Shown here: positions 46,001-59,672 of the stretch, piece after piece | Layout of the letters: each line of letters begins with the position of its first letter | How positions within the stretch are numbered: the stretch's first letter is position 1 | NCBI RefSeq assembly: GCF_003576645.1 | Contig: NC_044929.1 | Location: 22,465,477-22,529,476, forward strand | Source of the DNA: Ipomoea triloba | Taxonomy: Eukaryota; Streptophyta; Magnoliopsida; Solanales; Convolvulaceae | Length of the DNA: 64,000 nucleotides | Direction of reading: 5' to 3' | Notes under the pieces: generated by a model | Told to the model about the DNA's origin: nothing | Seen by the model: only the letters and a program-made list of their open reading frames with translations | Database searches by the model: none | Program-made: the position numbers and the translations under genes

Positions 46001-46711
46001 AATATTATGAACTCTGCATTTAAGGTATTTTTGGAGACTTTAAGAGTAAATACAGGGGAGGTATATGACAGCCTAAGTGTATCTTAGTGATGGATAAAGT
46101 TGGAATACTATAGTTGGTTGGACATATGGATCCTCTATAGAGGAGACACGCGTGCACACATATATATAGATAATATAGATAGACAAGTCCCGAAAGGAAT
46201 AGTCAACTGACTAGAACATACATATATATAGATAATATAAACAGGCAAGTCTCGAAAGGAATAGTTGACTGGTTGGAACCTGACTCTCGTACTTAAAGAC
46301 TAATTCAATTCTTGACAACATCTAGGCTGTTTTACTTTTGGCCAATCATGCAATGAAAACTATGAGGGCAATTTGGCATATCAAGCATAAACACAAGTTA
46401 TAACAAGGACATAGGAATGCAAGTTGTATAAAACCAAAGTCATATTTTCATGATGAGAACAAACATTCTTACAACCAAAAACCCAAATTTTTAACACTGA
46501 GCTCTCTACCCTAAACCATAGAATTCACATTTACCTTTCAAACATCTTGAAGAAAGGCGTACGCCTATCCTTTGAACCATATCTTCGGCTCCCTCCCTAC
46601 CTCAAAGCCTAAACTAGCAAAATATGTACAAGACAATTGAAGCCGTTAAGAAACAAAGACCAGAAACCTCTTGTCATATCTTGCCCAAGACTCCCCCCAC
46701 TACTAGCGCAT
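43025..46711. other. Intergenic region between FIO1 and WRKY genes
   Basis: No gene is supported. At 43255-43580 there is a dense cluster of TTCACAATT and AAATTGTGAAT motifs in both orientations, a degenerate foldback repeat. At 45380-45490 and 45786-45870 are two diverged direct copies of a segment containing TTTAGTTRTATTGGGTAYTG. At 46157-46282 a roughly 63-base unit (GTC(C/T)CGAAAGGAATAGT) is duplicated. The last 100 bases are WRKY 3' UTR. Confidence 0.4.
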
Positions 46712-48203
46712 TTATGTGTTTGCTGACTGCGATGGCACCCTAGGATGGTTATGGTCTCCCTCGTAAGTCACAATTAACATTGAAGGGTCTTCCAAGCATC
46801 TTTCCACATGCTTCCTCGCAGGGCAGCCTCTCATGCTACTACATTTATAGTATCCCCTGCACGAATAGCACAATAAATGTGGATTTAATACGCTGCAAGT
46901 ACATAGTCCATTAATGCTTCTCTCAAGTCACAAGTTATAAAATCAATGCTCTTCACTCTTCAACTAAGAATGCAATCAAGTAATCGAACAATCAAACTTG
47001 CATCCTCAATTAATTTTTTAACAAGTAAAATGTCACTACTTTCTAATATCTGTTCATAGCTACTTTCTCAACCTACTGAAACACAGAGAGTCAACGGTCG
47101 CCTCCACTGAGGCTCAAACTCACTCCCTTCCATGTGGGAGTGTAAACCGGGTGCCACTAGACCACAAGGTCATTGGCATTTTCTAATTATATATACACAC
47201 ATATATATAGCAATACCTTGGGTGAGGAGAACCTTTGATTGGCTTCTGCCCGTACTTCCTCCAAGAATATTCGTCTTGAGGGATATCAGCTAGCTTGTTA
47301 CTGATAGCGGGAACTTTAATTGACCTTTTCACCCGATGTTTCCTGTCCAAAAGTAATTCAAGTTTTGAGTATCTAAAATAGGAAAACGAAGAATGGAAGA
47401 AACACCATAGAGGCTAAAAAACGAACAGACCTCTTCTTGGAGCAGTGGCATCGACTGCTGCTTCCACATTTCGTACTTCCATCCTCGCCCCTTCCAGAGC
47501 ACCTTTTCTTGTGCTGATACGAGCTCAGATCAGCGGAGCGAGAGGCACCGATTAAATGGAAGGCATTCCCGTCCATATTCGCGACACTCCCATCGATACT
47601 CAGAGAGGAGATAAACGAGCGAGTGGAGGACATGGTAGGGGTGCAAGTAGAGCTATCGAAATTCAGACTAATGCCACTATTGCTACGACGATAAATCATC
47701 TCTGCCTGTTGCTTCAATTGCTGCTGCTGCTGCTGCTGATACCTCTGCTGCTGCTGTTGAAGGAAGTGATAGCTTGGAATCGGAGTCTGGTGGGATAACG
47801 GAACCGGGGTTTTACCATGTAAGTTCAACTCGAACGAAGGGTTCCCCAATGCAAGGCCACTCTTAACACCAGAAGAACCCTTTTCCTGGTTTGAGGCCTC
47901 AAGAGAAATGGCAGGCAGAAGCTGCAAGGCTTTGGGGTGATGATCATCCCCTCTGCACATTGGGTTCTCCAAAAGAATGCTTGGAGGGAGAGAGGGGGTC
48001 TGGATTTTCTTCACCTTTCTCACCCTTGCATGCCCCAAAGTGGAATTGAGCTTAGAAACAACCCTCTTGAACTTATGAACAGCCTCCCCAGTTTCTAGGG
48101 CTAATTTGGCATACTGGCTCTGATCATGAGGCTGAGACAACAGACTAATAACCCTATGGCAACTCTCCACAGCTGCCCTGTTAGCTTCTTCAATCTCTTC
48201 CAT
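46712..48203 (-). CDS. WRKY transcription factor, group IId (WRKY21/39/74 type)
   Basis: Three exons (47431-48203, 47217-47342, 46712-46856) joined in phase 2 at both junctions give 347 residues. The N-terminus has the group IId C-motif region ([20 protein letters not shown]), which binds calmodulin in this group. A Gln-rich stretch lies at about residues 150-170. The zinc-cluster [20 protein letters not shown] precedes WRKYGQK (285-291), and the C-x5-C-x23-H-x-H finger uses C305, C311, H335 and H337. The last intron falls in the codon before GYYKC, the typical position for groups I, IIc-e and III. WRKY proteins bind W-boxes (TTGACC/T) and act in defence and stress. The ATG at 48203 is the first in frame. 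Intron 2 carries a SINE copy. Confidence 0.95.
47046..47170 (-). mobile_element. SINE copy in WRKY intron 2
   Basis: The reverse complement begins ACCTTGTGGTCTAGTGGCA and ends near GTAGCTATGAACAGATA, matching the copy at 22499-22626 over about 125 bases. It retains a tRNA-like A box. No clear target duplication was found. Confidence 0.65.
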
Positions 48204-48958
48204 CTCCACACCCCAAATTACAAACAAACACAAAAAAGCCCTAATTCCTAAAATCTAACACAGCCACCACAAAAAACATTATTGTCAGCTCCACAAATCC
48301 ATCAAAACATCAACAACAAAAAAAAAAACAAAAACATTCAAGAGAAACCAAACCCCATTCTCAACAAAAACCACCCCAGACAATCTCCTCTTCTTTTCTC
48401 CACACAAATTCAAGATTCAACTCACCCAACCAAACAAAAGAAAAAAAGAAAAAGAAAAAGAAAAAAGAACACCTTTGAAACAGCACAGCAGGTTAAAGTT
48501 CAGATTCAGAAGGGTATACAGAAAACAAGGAAAAAAGCTTTTAAACCCAGAGAAGAATCAATGGCTAAAGAGAAGAGAACGGGCAAAGAGAAGACCTTTG
48601 GTTGGAACTCTGGGTGTGCCGTGAAACCCTAGATTCTTCAACCTCCATAAAAACTTGTTGTGATGGGAGAGGAAGGTGTGAAAGAGAAGACTTTGCTTCA
48701 CTGGAGCAGCATTCACACACCCGAAAGAATACAAAGCTGCAATCTTTTTAATATGTTTATTACTTTTTTTATCGTTATATATTATTCTTCCACCATTGTT
48801 GTCTTTTTTTTTTTTCTAGAGAGAGATAGGATACCTGAGTAGAGAGAGAGACCACACTGGTGAACTACTAGTACTTCAATTCTCACAGAGAGAAAAACAA
48901 ACAAACAAAAAATATCTGTTTATTTATTTATTAATAATTATTTATTTATTTATTTATG
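48204..48958 (-). other. WRKY 5' leader and promoter
   Basis: Purine-rich on the plus strand (pyrimidine-rich in gene sense), with several short A-runs and (GA)n near 48820-48850. It resembles a CT-rich plant 5' leader. No other gene. Confidence 0.4.
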
Positions 48959-49222
48959 TATTGTGTATTACAGCTTATGCCAGAGTAATCTTAAATTGTC
49001 ATAGTTATTGTCAAATAGCCGTTTGAAAAAGTATATTGTGTTTATATATTGCGTAAAACAGCTTATGCCAGAGTAATCATAAATTGTCACAGTTATTGTC
49101 AAATAGCCGCTTGAAAAAGTAAATTGTATTTATATACTGCGTATTACAGTTTATGCCAGGGTAATCATAAATTGCCAGAATTATTGTCCAATAGCCGCTT
49201 GAAAAAGTAAATTGTGAGTTGG
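48959..49222. repeat. 88-base tandem repeat, three copies
   Basis: Each unit contains ACAG(C/T)TTATGCCAG(A/G)GTAATC, GTCAAATAGCCG and TTGAAAAAGTA. The copies start about 88 bases apart (markers at 48971, 49059, 49147). The block lies about 0.75 kb upstream of the WRKY ATG. Confidence 0.85.
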
Positions 49223-52200
49223 TCAGTGTCTCCCATGACACTCAAACTTCTAGTGGGATTAAAACGCACACACTATTATTGAAACAAAATTTTATGGTAA
49301 TCGGTGGAACTAATTGAGTTAATCTACAAACATTATTTATTTAAGGGGTAATCAAATATACTTTAAAACTTTTAAAAATTATAATTATCTACATCAACAC
49401 GTCAATTTAGTGCATCAAAACTCAAAAATCAGTTAGTGACCTTTCGGGGAGAAATCGACAACCATCGAAGTCACTGAAAAAGTAGACTAGTTGGTCGCCT
49501 TTTCCAATCTACTTCTCCCGTGACTTGCTGGTCGCAAAGAAGACGGCTAACTACTGGTTTTCAGTGAAATAGTAAAAACATCATCAGAATATTAATGACT
49601 TATTATTACAACCTCACAGGTAACTAATAAGTTTTGGACTTCAATATATTAACTTGAGATGTTGATGTACTTAATTATAACTTTTGGGGTATAAACTTAT
49701 CTAATAAAATTCGTGGGTGTTTTTACCCTTTTTGCTTTATTTAATTATTGCTTCTTGGTTGGAAAATAAGACTTTGGGTAACAGAGAGAAAAGAAAAGAA
49801 ACTGAGAAGGGAAACTGCCGTCTCTGTCGCAGATTTCAAAAGGTGGGACCCATTTTGGACTTTGGTATTCCTTTCTTCTTTTTATGTATGTATTTTTTTA
49901 ATTTATTTTTTGTTGTTTGATGCAATTAATGTTAAATATTTTTTTTGTTATTGATTAGTGGGATTAATCAAAGATTAATGAAAATTTTACCCAAATAAAG
50001 ACCCTGCTTTTTGCGAAATCCAATGTAGGGTGTCTTGTCCTGTCCCTTACCAGAGCATCTTTGGCTCCATGATTTGCGAACTTCACTTCTTTACTGTTTT
50101 GACTCTCATCTTTAATTATATGAAACCATGTTGCACAATCCATTTCATTATGTTTTTCCTTTTATAATAATGTTGTATTGGGCAAACAAGAATATATTAC
50201 TTTTATAGTGTTTTACACTCGATGTATAGATCATGAGTTCGATTCTTGTTAAAACCATCTCGGTTCAATTTGCCACACAATATTTTCTTGGTGTGATTTA
50301 TTTTTTCTATGTGATTTATGAGCTATTACATTATAATAAAATTTACCTAGTACACACCATCATATAGTGGTTGTAGATTTACATCGTCACCTAATCCAAA
50401 ATAAAAAAGAAATTATAATATATGTTTTAAAGAAAATTATATTGTTAATCCTTTGGTTGTGATTATAGTGTAAATTCAATCATTCATTATTCATGATATA
50501 TATATTTAATATTTAAATTATTAATGATGTATTATGTGCTATTTGATTAAAAACCCTAATGATGCCATCACAATTGAATGATTATAAGTACTCTTTTTCA
50601 TATATTTTATCATTATTTCAGTAAGAGAAAATTTACAAACTCACCGATTATACGAGTACTGATGTATTTACTCTATTATGATAATGTAAGGGCATCCCCA
50701 TTCCCCAATACCCCATGTTGAAGATCATGTGCAAATTCCGAAAAAATTTAAATGTCAAGATGTAATATGACAAACACTTCAGGCATTTGGTGATTAAAAA
50801 AAGTCATTCGTGACAAACACGTGGAGTCTAATAGGGCACATGCAAAACGCGTGTGCTCGCTAAACACGGTAAAGTGACTGACAGTGTCTACCTAATGTCC
50901 ATTATTTTTATTGTTTTTGCATGTGCTCAGTAAACACGGTAAAGTGATAGATAACGTCAACTTACTATCCTTTACTTTACTGTTACTTTTATTTGTTTTA
51001 ATAATATATAATAAAGATAATTTTCTTTAAATTATAAATTAATGTAAAATAATTATAATTTATTAAATTTAAAATATGATTAATAAATTAAAAAAAAATA
51101 TTAAACATGGTTTAAAAATAGCAAGTTTACAAATATTCTTGTGCAATAGCAAAACAACATATTAAAAATAGATTGATATTAAGTGATGATGCGAATGAAA
51201 ATATTTCTACCACATTATAGATGCCCTAATATCTTGAATGAGTAAACCAAATATTTTCCTTACATAGTACAATCATGATGATATATGGTATGATAACATT
51301 TTTCATAGTTTGGCAAGACATTTCTTGCTAAATTCTTGCTTTTTTGATTTGATAAAAAGTTACCTTTTATGTTTTAGCCATGCTTGGTAATTTGGGTTAT
51401 GAGGATGTACAATTGTACATTGGTAAAGTGTAAAGTTAAAAATATTGTTAATTAAGTGTAAAAATTGAAACATGATAAAAAAAATATTCATGACAAATTT
51501 AAAACATTATTAATTGAATAACTGTTCAAATAGAAAATATATTATAAGTCAAAATACATTATAAATCACACAACATCTATTATCATTGATATAATATTCA
51601 TAAATATTTTTTTAAATGGATCAACTTCAAGTTCTGCTTAGATTAATTTGAATACGATGATACACATTGTGTTGGGCAAAAAATTTTGAATGAAGAATTA
51701 GTCTTTTCTGATAAGATGTGAATACCAATACAATATGAAAACAAAAATCGTAATTTACAATATAAACTAACCCGTTTTTACGTACTAATCTATATAATGA
51801 ACTCAATTAAAAAAAATGCTAATAAAAATTAAACTTATAACATTCTATTACAATAATCATGTTACACCCATCCTCTTTTTTGGGTTACAACATAAACTGT
51901 AAGTTTATGTTGACTAATCCAAAAAGAAAATTGGATGTATAAAAAGCATGAGGGGTTGTTTGGATTAATCCCTTGTTTGGTAGTGAAGGGATATGCTTGT
52001 GATTACATTGGGTGGACATTTAATATTAATATTTGGGTTATTGGGGGTTGCAATTTTATTAATTTAATTGAATAATTAATTTGACCATTTTATCATTCAT
52101 TAAACATAAACGAAAAGAAAAAAGTTAAATCTTTTAACAATTAATTGTTTATTGTCGTTGTTACGTTCCCAAAAGGTTGAATCCCCAACCCGTCCAAGGG

Positions 52201-55200
52201 TCCCACGCTCTGGCCTGACAAATGTAAATCATGGTAACTCAGCTGAACACAGGTGCTAGACATTTGTTTACTGTGCACAAAGAGTCTCTCAAGTTCAAAC
52301 TATATGAATTTAGCTCGACTACACTAAATAAAGATTCTTCGATCTTTAATTTCTTATACTTTCTACACAAAATCATAATAATAAATATTTTATAACCAAA
52401 TATCATAACAAAACTTAATATTACATCTCGATTATAGTATCCTAGCTATCTTATAACATGTAAATATAAATATTACCTAAATTTGTAATATTATACTTAC
52501 ATTATATGAAAAAATAAACAACCTCATTACATTCGACCTCAAATTCATATTAATAGTAACCGAATCGAATCCAATCAAACATTTATCGAATCGAACCCGA
52601 ATAGTTTGACTCATTGACACCTGTAAATACGTGTCTCTTGCCCCACTACAAACTCATATGTGCACCAAAAGGCTATATATATACAATGTCTTATTGTCAT
52701 GTTGCATGGGATGAGTCCAAACACTTCTATCTTGAAGAGGTCAAAGTAAAAATGGAGTTTTTGGGTGGGTTTCAAAAATTGTTGGCTTTCACCACCTTGT
52801 AACATACGTTTAGATTGAAGAAGCTAAGGCAAAGTCTGCATGTCATAGTCTTTGTTGACTCAAATAGTATCATTTTGAAGTTTTAACTAATCTTATATTC
52901 AGGCTGGATGGCCTGGATTCAATGGCATGTCATAAGATCCTTGACCCTAGTCATATAACCAACTTGCTAAATAATGCCCACCAAGGGGGCATTGTGTGCT
53001 ATATAGTCAAAAATGTTTTACTTTTGTTTGAAATGTTGGGTTATTGTTAGACTTTAGTTTATTGTTGGGTGAGTAAAGCGTCTAATGATGAAAGTTATGT
53101 TATTCACATTTTTATAAAGGGTTGCGGTATTGTTACGCAAGATTTTCTTCTTTTTTTTTCGTTTTTTATAAACTAGTTGTATTGGACGCTTGCAATACAT
53201 ACAGATCAGATATCATCAAGCCTCACTCTTCAAATGACAGGACGGGCCTAATTTTTTTAAAAATAAATTTATTATTTTGAATTGTGATGATAAGGGAAAT
53301 TTATGAATAAACTAAACTAAAAGAAATGCAAATAGTTTTAGTTTATATTTAGGTGGGATTTTAGATGTTCCGCGAGAATGAAAAGCGTGGTCTTTGTCTA
53401 AGTAAAACTAGTTGGAATACTTTGTAACATTAGTACAACTTCTTAAATAAAAAAAAAATTACATTAACATATAATAATATGCCACATTCAAGCTCCTTTG
53501 GTGTGGGCACATAAGCACATTCCTACTAAGACTTGGTCCAAACCCCTTTCTTGGTTCCTTTGTTTTTCAGAGAACATATTCTTTATATTATTATAGCATA
53601 GTTGAATCTAGTGGACATGTGTTACCCTTGTGATTTATCCCAATGAACAACTTAAATGCACATCCTTTTTTCTTTGTGTTGCTTTCAAGATTGTGAAAAA
53701 AAAAAATCTTCTGTAATCTTTTACACATTCAATAAAAAATCTGTTATTGTCAACTTGTACCCTCTCGATTGAGCTCATTGCATAAGGTCTTCATAGTGCA
53801 ATTCAATTTACCTCTCATGTATGGTTTTCAAACTATTACGTAAAAGTAGTAGGGTTTACTTCGTGCACACTTAATTGCGTATTTTTTTAATCATTTTTAT
53901 AAAAAAAATTTATACATAATTATATTTGATACTATCTACCCACAAAACAAAAGATATATCTACGAGTTAGCAAAAAAGTTGTGAATTATGAAATCATTAA
54001 AGGAGCTAAGATAATGCAGTGTGAATTAAGTAGTGTAGAAGTATGTATGATATGCAGAGAGAGTGATTTGTTTAATGATTGGGAGCAAGAAAAGAGGGAA
54101 TTTCACATACTTTAATGAGGCTGGAGGCATATTGATTTCAAACACTTTACCTTTGTATTGTTTTTGGCTAAAAAGCATAAAAAAGCAACCTAGTGCCTTG
54201 GGATCCCAAGAGCCAGAATATTGCTGCTCAAATGAATACAGTGCCCATAAAAGGGGGAGATTATTGCTCCTTATGGGATTTTTTTTGGAGAACCAGAGAA
54301 ATCCAATTACCATTTAAGAGTATATATTAGATAAATTTAATTCTAATATAATAGTTTGTAAATTGTATATGAGAGATAAACCACACTAAAAAAATTGTGT
54401 GCGATGGGCTCTACTAAAGGTGTGTTAATTAGATATTGAGTCTGCTCTGTTAAATACACATGCAGATAAATTAATATGTTCGAACTAGTTGGTTGCACTA
54501 CGTGATCCTCATCCTTTTGGTCTACCCATTTTGGACAACCCACTAAAGGGTCTTAAGAGTCTACTAGCGGTAGATGCAGGAGTTGTCTGACCCAGATTTT
54601 TGTAATTTTGATTCTTTTCAAATCGAAATGACTAAACATTCACAAATACGTGAATTATGCACTCACGACTAACTTTTTACTTTTAGTGAGATTTGAAAAT
54701 CATGTTGCCTCTAATCTCGATCTATGACTAGCTTAGTTAAAGTTATTTGGCATATATAGTCCAATTAAATCTTGATTCCTCCCATCTTTTTGAGAAAGCA
54801 AAAACACAAAAGAGAAGAAACAAGGAAAAGGAGAAGACTATGATGATGCTGGGAATTTTGTTTTGCCATTTTAAATGTCAAAAAGGGCACCAATTGAGTT
54901 AAGTTTGATTCTAGGTTGAAACTTTGCTTTTTGTTGTTTAAGGTTTGGATTTCCATATGATAAGATGCTGTTTTGTGACTTTGTGTGAAGTAATTTGATC
55001 TCTCAAATTATTTCTTAACTAACCTACACTTTTCCATGTTTGGTTGGAGATAAAACTTGCATAATCAATACACTAATTCAAAATTTCAACAATTCCCCAT
55101 TAATTATCTACCTTCTTAAACCCCACATCAACAACCCTCTTTTCCAAAAGATTCTAACATTACTACATTAGGTAACATGAAAACGGAAAAGGAAATGTAA

Positions 55201-55224
55201 AATACAAGGAAAACATAAAAATAT

Positions 55225-55555
55225 ACAATTTTTGTAAGTTTTTTTTCTTTGGGAGAAAACTTGTTAGAATGAGAAGGCGTTTACTCTTAATAGTTTTATA
55301 TAGTTTTTGTAAGTTTTCTGGGAGAAAACTTATAAAATGCAAAAATCTTCACTTTTAGGGATTTTATGCAATTTCTGTAAGTTTTTTAGAGACAACATTT
55401 ATGAAACGCGAAAACGTTCACTATTAAGAGTTTTTGGAGAAAACACTAACAAAACGCATAAATGTTCACTCGGAAGAGTTTTATACAATTTCTATTAAGA
55501 GAAAATGTTTCTTGAAACGTGAAAACGTTCACCCTTGAGAGGTTTTGCCCATCTT
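55225..55555. repeat. Degenerate tandem repeat, about five units of 60-80 bases
   Basis: Units share GTAAGTTTT, GAGAAAACTT and a (G/C)GTTCACT-like block followed by GAGTTTTATA. Divergence between units is considerable. Confidence 0.6.
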
Positions 55556-55745
55556 AGCTGTAATCTTCACTAACTTAAATTCTACTTCAATGCCAAAGTT
55601 ACAATCACAAAACCAAACATAGGAGTGCAATCTTGGCCTCAAAATCTTTCCCAAATTCATAATAGGGTATAGATCACATCACAAGGGAAAACCAATTGGG
55701 TCTTAGGATCTTTACCCAAGACATACAAGGGAGGCACAATAAGGG

Positions 55746-55767
55746 TGCCTGCTAGTACTAGCAGGCA
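55746..55767. other. Perfect 22-base palindrome
   Basis: TGCCTGCTAGT is followed directly by its own inverted complement ACTAGCAGGCA, with no loop. Confidence 0.9.
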
Positions 55768-56181
55768 TGAGGAATCCCACTTTTCAGCTTTCATAAGAAG
55801 CAGTACCCTCACAATGCTCATTTGAGAGGGATATATATGACTTTTCAAAAAAAAAAAAAGACTGCTCCATTATTGTGGTCACTAATGTAATTGCACTATG
55901 CAGAAATGAACAGAAGTGTGCAAATTTTTGAAACACAACCTACCAGCTTTAACTTGAGTGTTGCTTTGGTGCTTTGACAGTACAGAATTGAAATTCACCC
56001 TTTTAGCAACAGTAATTCCAATCATGCAGGCATGCCCTTTGATTGATTAGTACGCAAAGAAGGTATACGAGATGTACATCGAAGTTAGCAAAGCAAAAAG
56101 ACAAACGTTGCATGCAACCATGATCAAACTACAAACGTCTTGTCAGGCGTTTTTCCTTGGAGAGAGAGCGAGAGAGAGATT

Positions 56182-58276
56182 TTATTGTTTCCGCCCCCGC
56201 CCTTTCTTGGCTGGCAGTGACTCAATCTGCTCTTTTCCACCTTCTGAAATATCCGCTGCAAAGAGGAAACAGGTAAATCACTAAATCATCATCATGGTAG
56301 AGAGAACTCGTAAAAAGAGAGGAGCTTGAAAAGAGTAAAAAGTTATACCATCAGCTCCACGAGACATCAGGGTGAAGAATATATTGTTAAACTTCTCCAT
56401 TTTCTTGGCATCTTGAGCTTGGTCTGTCTTGAACTTTATACACTATATATAATGACAAAATTCAAAAATAAAAAAGAAGAAGAAATCATGAGAGACTGAA
56501 TGACTTAACATCTAATAATAGCAATTGAAAGGCTCATATTATGATATCAAAATGGAGCAGAAAAAGAACCACACATGGCTTCAATTCCTATTAGAAAAAA
56601 AAGAAATTGGAAAAACAGGAAGCAAATGGTGTTAGTATCTGGAAAGAGATTATTGGGCAAACTGTTTGTGTACCTTCATCAGAAAAAGAAATACCAATTT
56701 CAAGGTTCATCCAGTACTCATTGCCATTGCTTTATCCAACATTAGATTTTTACAATCTTTTCACATAGCTTTAGTCTTGCAATCAGATTGTTAAGGTTTG
56801 ACTACTTTTATCATGCATTTGAGGATATAAACCAAATATCTATATCCCACTCTGTTTGTTTCATACACATGGGGTTGGAGTAAGCTGTTAATATTTCCAT
56901 TTGAATGAAGGATTCCGAGTCCAAAAAAAAAAAACACAAATATGGTTCTAAGGTAAGGAAATTTAGAAAACCACCAAGATAGCTCTGTGTTAGAGCTCAC
57001 TCCTAATCAACACTTCCAGTGAAGGTCATGGTGACTCTTAATCTGATGTCTTGGCAAATATATGCTTTTACTAAATTCCCTCACAGGAATTCTTGCTTGC
57101 CTCTACAAGGACCTACTTTGTGCCAGGTTCAACTACAAACATTGAATTCAGCTTAAAGATTCATATTAATTGTTGCCAAGTACCTTGTGGTCTGATGGCA
57201 TCACTGTTACCATTCCAAACGGAAGGTCAGGTTAGATTGTAGTACTTAAAAAAAAAATCATATTAACTGTTCATAGACCATAATGTTGGCAAGTGGTAAC
57301 ACTTCATTTCTGTCCAATCCATGTCCCTTGTTTGTAGGGAGTAGCACATTCGGCTTCAAGTAGATGACATGATATATCTAGGCATGCTTTTAATGAGTGC
57401 AGTCAGTGCACTGAAGTTGTGGTCAACTTGGCCATGCCTAAACTGTACAGCCAACTTGGTGATTTTTTCCACACCAACAAATATGCAGTGCAGACACAGT
57501 GCAAGGCCAACATAATCCCCAATGATAGACTGTTAAAAAGTCAGACTAATTCTTCAAAAAGAACAATTTTTATTTTTTAATCAAGAAAATCAGCTCCCCC
57601 AAGCCAATCACAAGCTATCAACAGGAATGAGATATAGAAACAAGCATTGCACCTTGCCACAAGCACTTGAAGAACTCATATATGTTGCCACAAAATTAAA
57701 GCATGCCAATGAATACATTATTAAAAATAAAAATCAATCATTACAGATAGTAGCAATAAAGAAAACAAATGGCCTCATTCTTAAGATCCCTGGTAGGGTA
57801 TGCATCAAAACAACTGACTGAGCACACTATGAAAAACCACATCATAATTTGCTATCCCAAAAACCAATCAGGAATTGAAATACCAAGTCTGATGCAATGT
57901 GAGCACAGTAATAATAACCAGGAGAACAGACAAAATCCTATTTAGATACTAAATACGAGTCTGCAATTCAACTCATGTTTATGCAGTTTAGAAACAAAAA
58001 TAAATAATTAAAATGTTGCAATTATGAATTGAAATATACCTCTTTATCATCAGTAACCTTGAGAACCAGTTTACCATCGGAATGCCTGTATTTCATAACA
58101 TACCGCGTCTGCACCAAATTTTAGATTCAGGAGGAATTTTCCAGTAAAGAAAAAATGGAGATTTTAAAATACATATATATATATATATATATATATGCAT
58201 ATACATTCTCAGGATTGGCGCGAAATAGCTGTGTGGATTTTTCAACGAAATCGTCCCAAGAAATGATGTAAACCAT
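56182..58276 (-). CDS. SRP9: Signal recognition particle 9 kDa protein
   Basis: Four exons (58205-58276, 58040-58108, 56349-56442, 56182-56255) join in frame and give 102 residues, the usual length for plant SRP9. The sequence starts MVYIISWDDFVEKSTQLFRA and continues with the family core RYVMKYRHSDGKLVLKVTDD and FKTDQAQDAKKMEKFNNIFF. It ends in a basic tail (KKGRGRKQ). SRP9 pairs with SRP14 on the Alu domain of SRP RNA and delays elongation while the ribosome is brought to the ER. All introns are GT/AG. Intron 2 is long (56443-58039) and holds a fragment with a tRNA-like A box (CCTTGTGGTCTGATGG, 57182-57197) and an A-run, probably a SINE. An (AT)n run sits at about 58172-58196, in the short first intron. 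Confidence 0.95.
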
Positions 58277-58875
58277 TGCTGTAAACTCCAATCCGCTACC
58301 TACTGCTTCCCCCGCTGCGTAATTACAACAAACAGGGAATCCTCCGACGCCGCCGCCTATGCTTCTCGCTCCCGATCCACAACTATTCGATTTTTTCGCC
58401 TTTTCTTTCTTTCTAGGGCTTTATTACGATTTTAATTAAACATGTCTCACAATTGTGGTTGGTCCAGTGGTTCCCCTTGTATGCTGACTAGACATGCTTA
58501 ATGTCAGTGTCATTATTTTTTTTTTTAAACGAAAAACATCCTTAAACTTGTAAATTGTTATAAGATTTTATGTCACAGATTTGACTAGTGACTAATATTA
58601 AAAAGATCTTTTAATAGACTCATACTCAATTCACTAAATAATTTCTATCCTGACCAGTGCCATTACTTGATCGACGCTTAATTCTCTTATTTTGGGCTGA
58701 GAGTCATTGCGTTCTTTCATGTTTCAACCATGTTAGAAGTGAACTTTATTTGCTCCTTTTAATCACCCAATTTTTTTTTTAAAGTATGTAAAAAAGACAG
58801 ATTCACCGAGTAGCAGAAAAAATGTTTATTGATTATCCTCGTACATCATAGGCAATAACACTATCAAAATTCAGG

Positions 58876-58913
<38 letters not shown>
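58277..58913. other. SRP9 promoter region and flank of the gap
   Basis: Promoter and leader of SRP9 on the minus strand. A tRNA A-box-like GTTGGTCCAGTGG near 58459 hints at a SINE remnant. The stretch ends in a 35-base A-run that abuts the gap. Confidence 0.4.
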
Positions 58914-59672
58914 NNNNNNNNNNNNNNNNNNNNNNNNNNNNNNNNNNNNNNNNNNNNNNNNNNNNNNNNNNNNNNNNNNNNNNNNNNNNNNNNNNNNNNN
59001 NNNNNNNNNNNNNNNNNNNNNNNNNNNNNNNNNNNNNNNNNNNNNNNNNNNNNNNNNNNNNNNNNNNNNNNNNNNNNNNNNNNNNNNNNNNNNNNNNNNN
59101 NNNNNNNNNNNNNNNNNNNNNNNNNNNNNNNNNNNNNNNNNNNNNNNNNNNNNNNNNNNNNNNNNNNNNNNNNNNNNNNNNNNNNNNNNNNNNNNNNNNN
59201 NNNNNNNNNNNNNNNNNNNNNNNNNNNNNNNNNNNNNNNNNNNNNNNNNNNNNNNNNNNNNNNNNNNNNNNNNNNNNNNNNNNNNNNNNNNNNNNNNNNN
59301 NNNNNNNNNNNNNNNNNNNNNNNNNNNNNNNNNNNNNNNNNNNNNNNNNNNNNNNNNNNNNNNNNNNNNNNNNNNNNNNNNNNNNNNNNNNNNNNNNNNN
59401 NNNNNNNNNNNNNNNNNNNNNNNNNNNNNNNNNNNNNNNNNNNNNNNNNNNNNNNNNNNNNNNNNNNNNNNNNNNNNNNNNNNNNNNNNNNNNNNNNNNN
59501 NNNNNNNNNNNNNNNNNNNNNNNNNNNNNNNNNNNNNNNNNNNNNNNNNNNNNNNNNNNNNNNNNNNNNNNNNNNNNNNNNNNNNNNNNNNNNNNNNNNN
59601 NNNNNNNNNNNNNNNNNNNNNNNNNNNNNNNNNNNNNNNNNNNNNNNNNNNNNNNNNNNNNNNNNNNNNNNN
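58914..59672. other. Assembly gap (759 N)
   Basis: Unknown bases flanked on both sides by long A-runs (58879-58913 and 59673-59720). Any apparent reading frame through it is meaningless. Confidence 1.

Larger units (their letters stand above)
49223..56181. other. Gene-poor AT-rich region
   Basis: Seven kilobases without a convincing gene. A possible SINE remnant with a B-box-like GAGTTCGATTCTTG lies near 50233. Longest frames (for example 54026-54313 and 55657-55848, both minus) have no family signature. The last 100 bases are SRP9 3' UTR. I see nothing else that I can support. Confidence 0.4.

Noticed and set aside
48204..48233. WRKY start at 48233 (MCLFVIW)
   Set aside because: The codon there is TTG. 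The ATG at 48203 begins the family-typical [13 protein letters not shown].
48959..49222. Tandem units as a CRISPR-like array
   Set aside because: The whole 88-base unit is repeated without distinct spacers, in a plant nuclear genome. It is an ordinary tandem repeat.
54026..54317. Overlapping frames on both strands at 54.0-54.3 kb
   Set aside because: No domain, no splice context and no similarity that I recognise. Both strands are open because the segment is short and less AT-rich than its surroundings.
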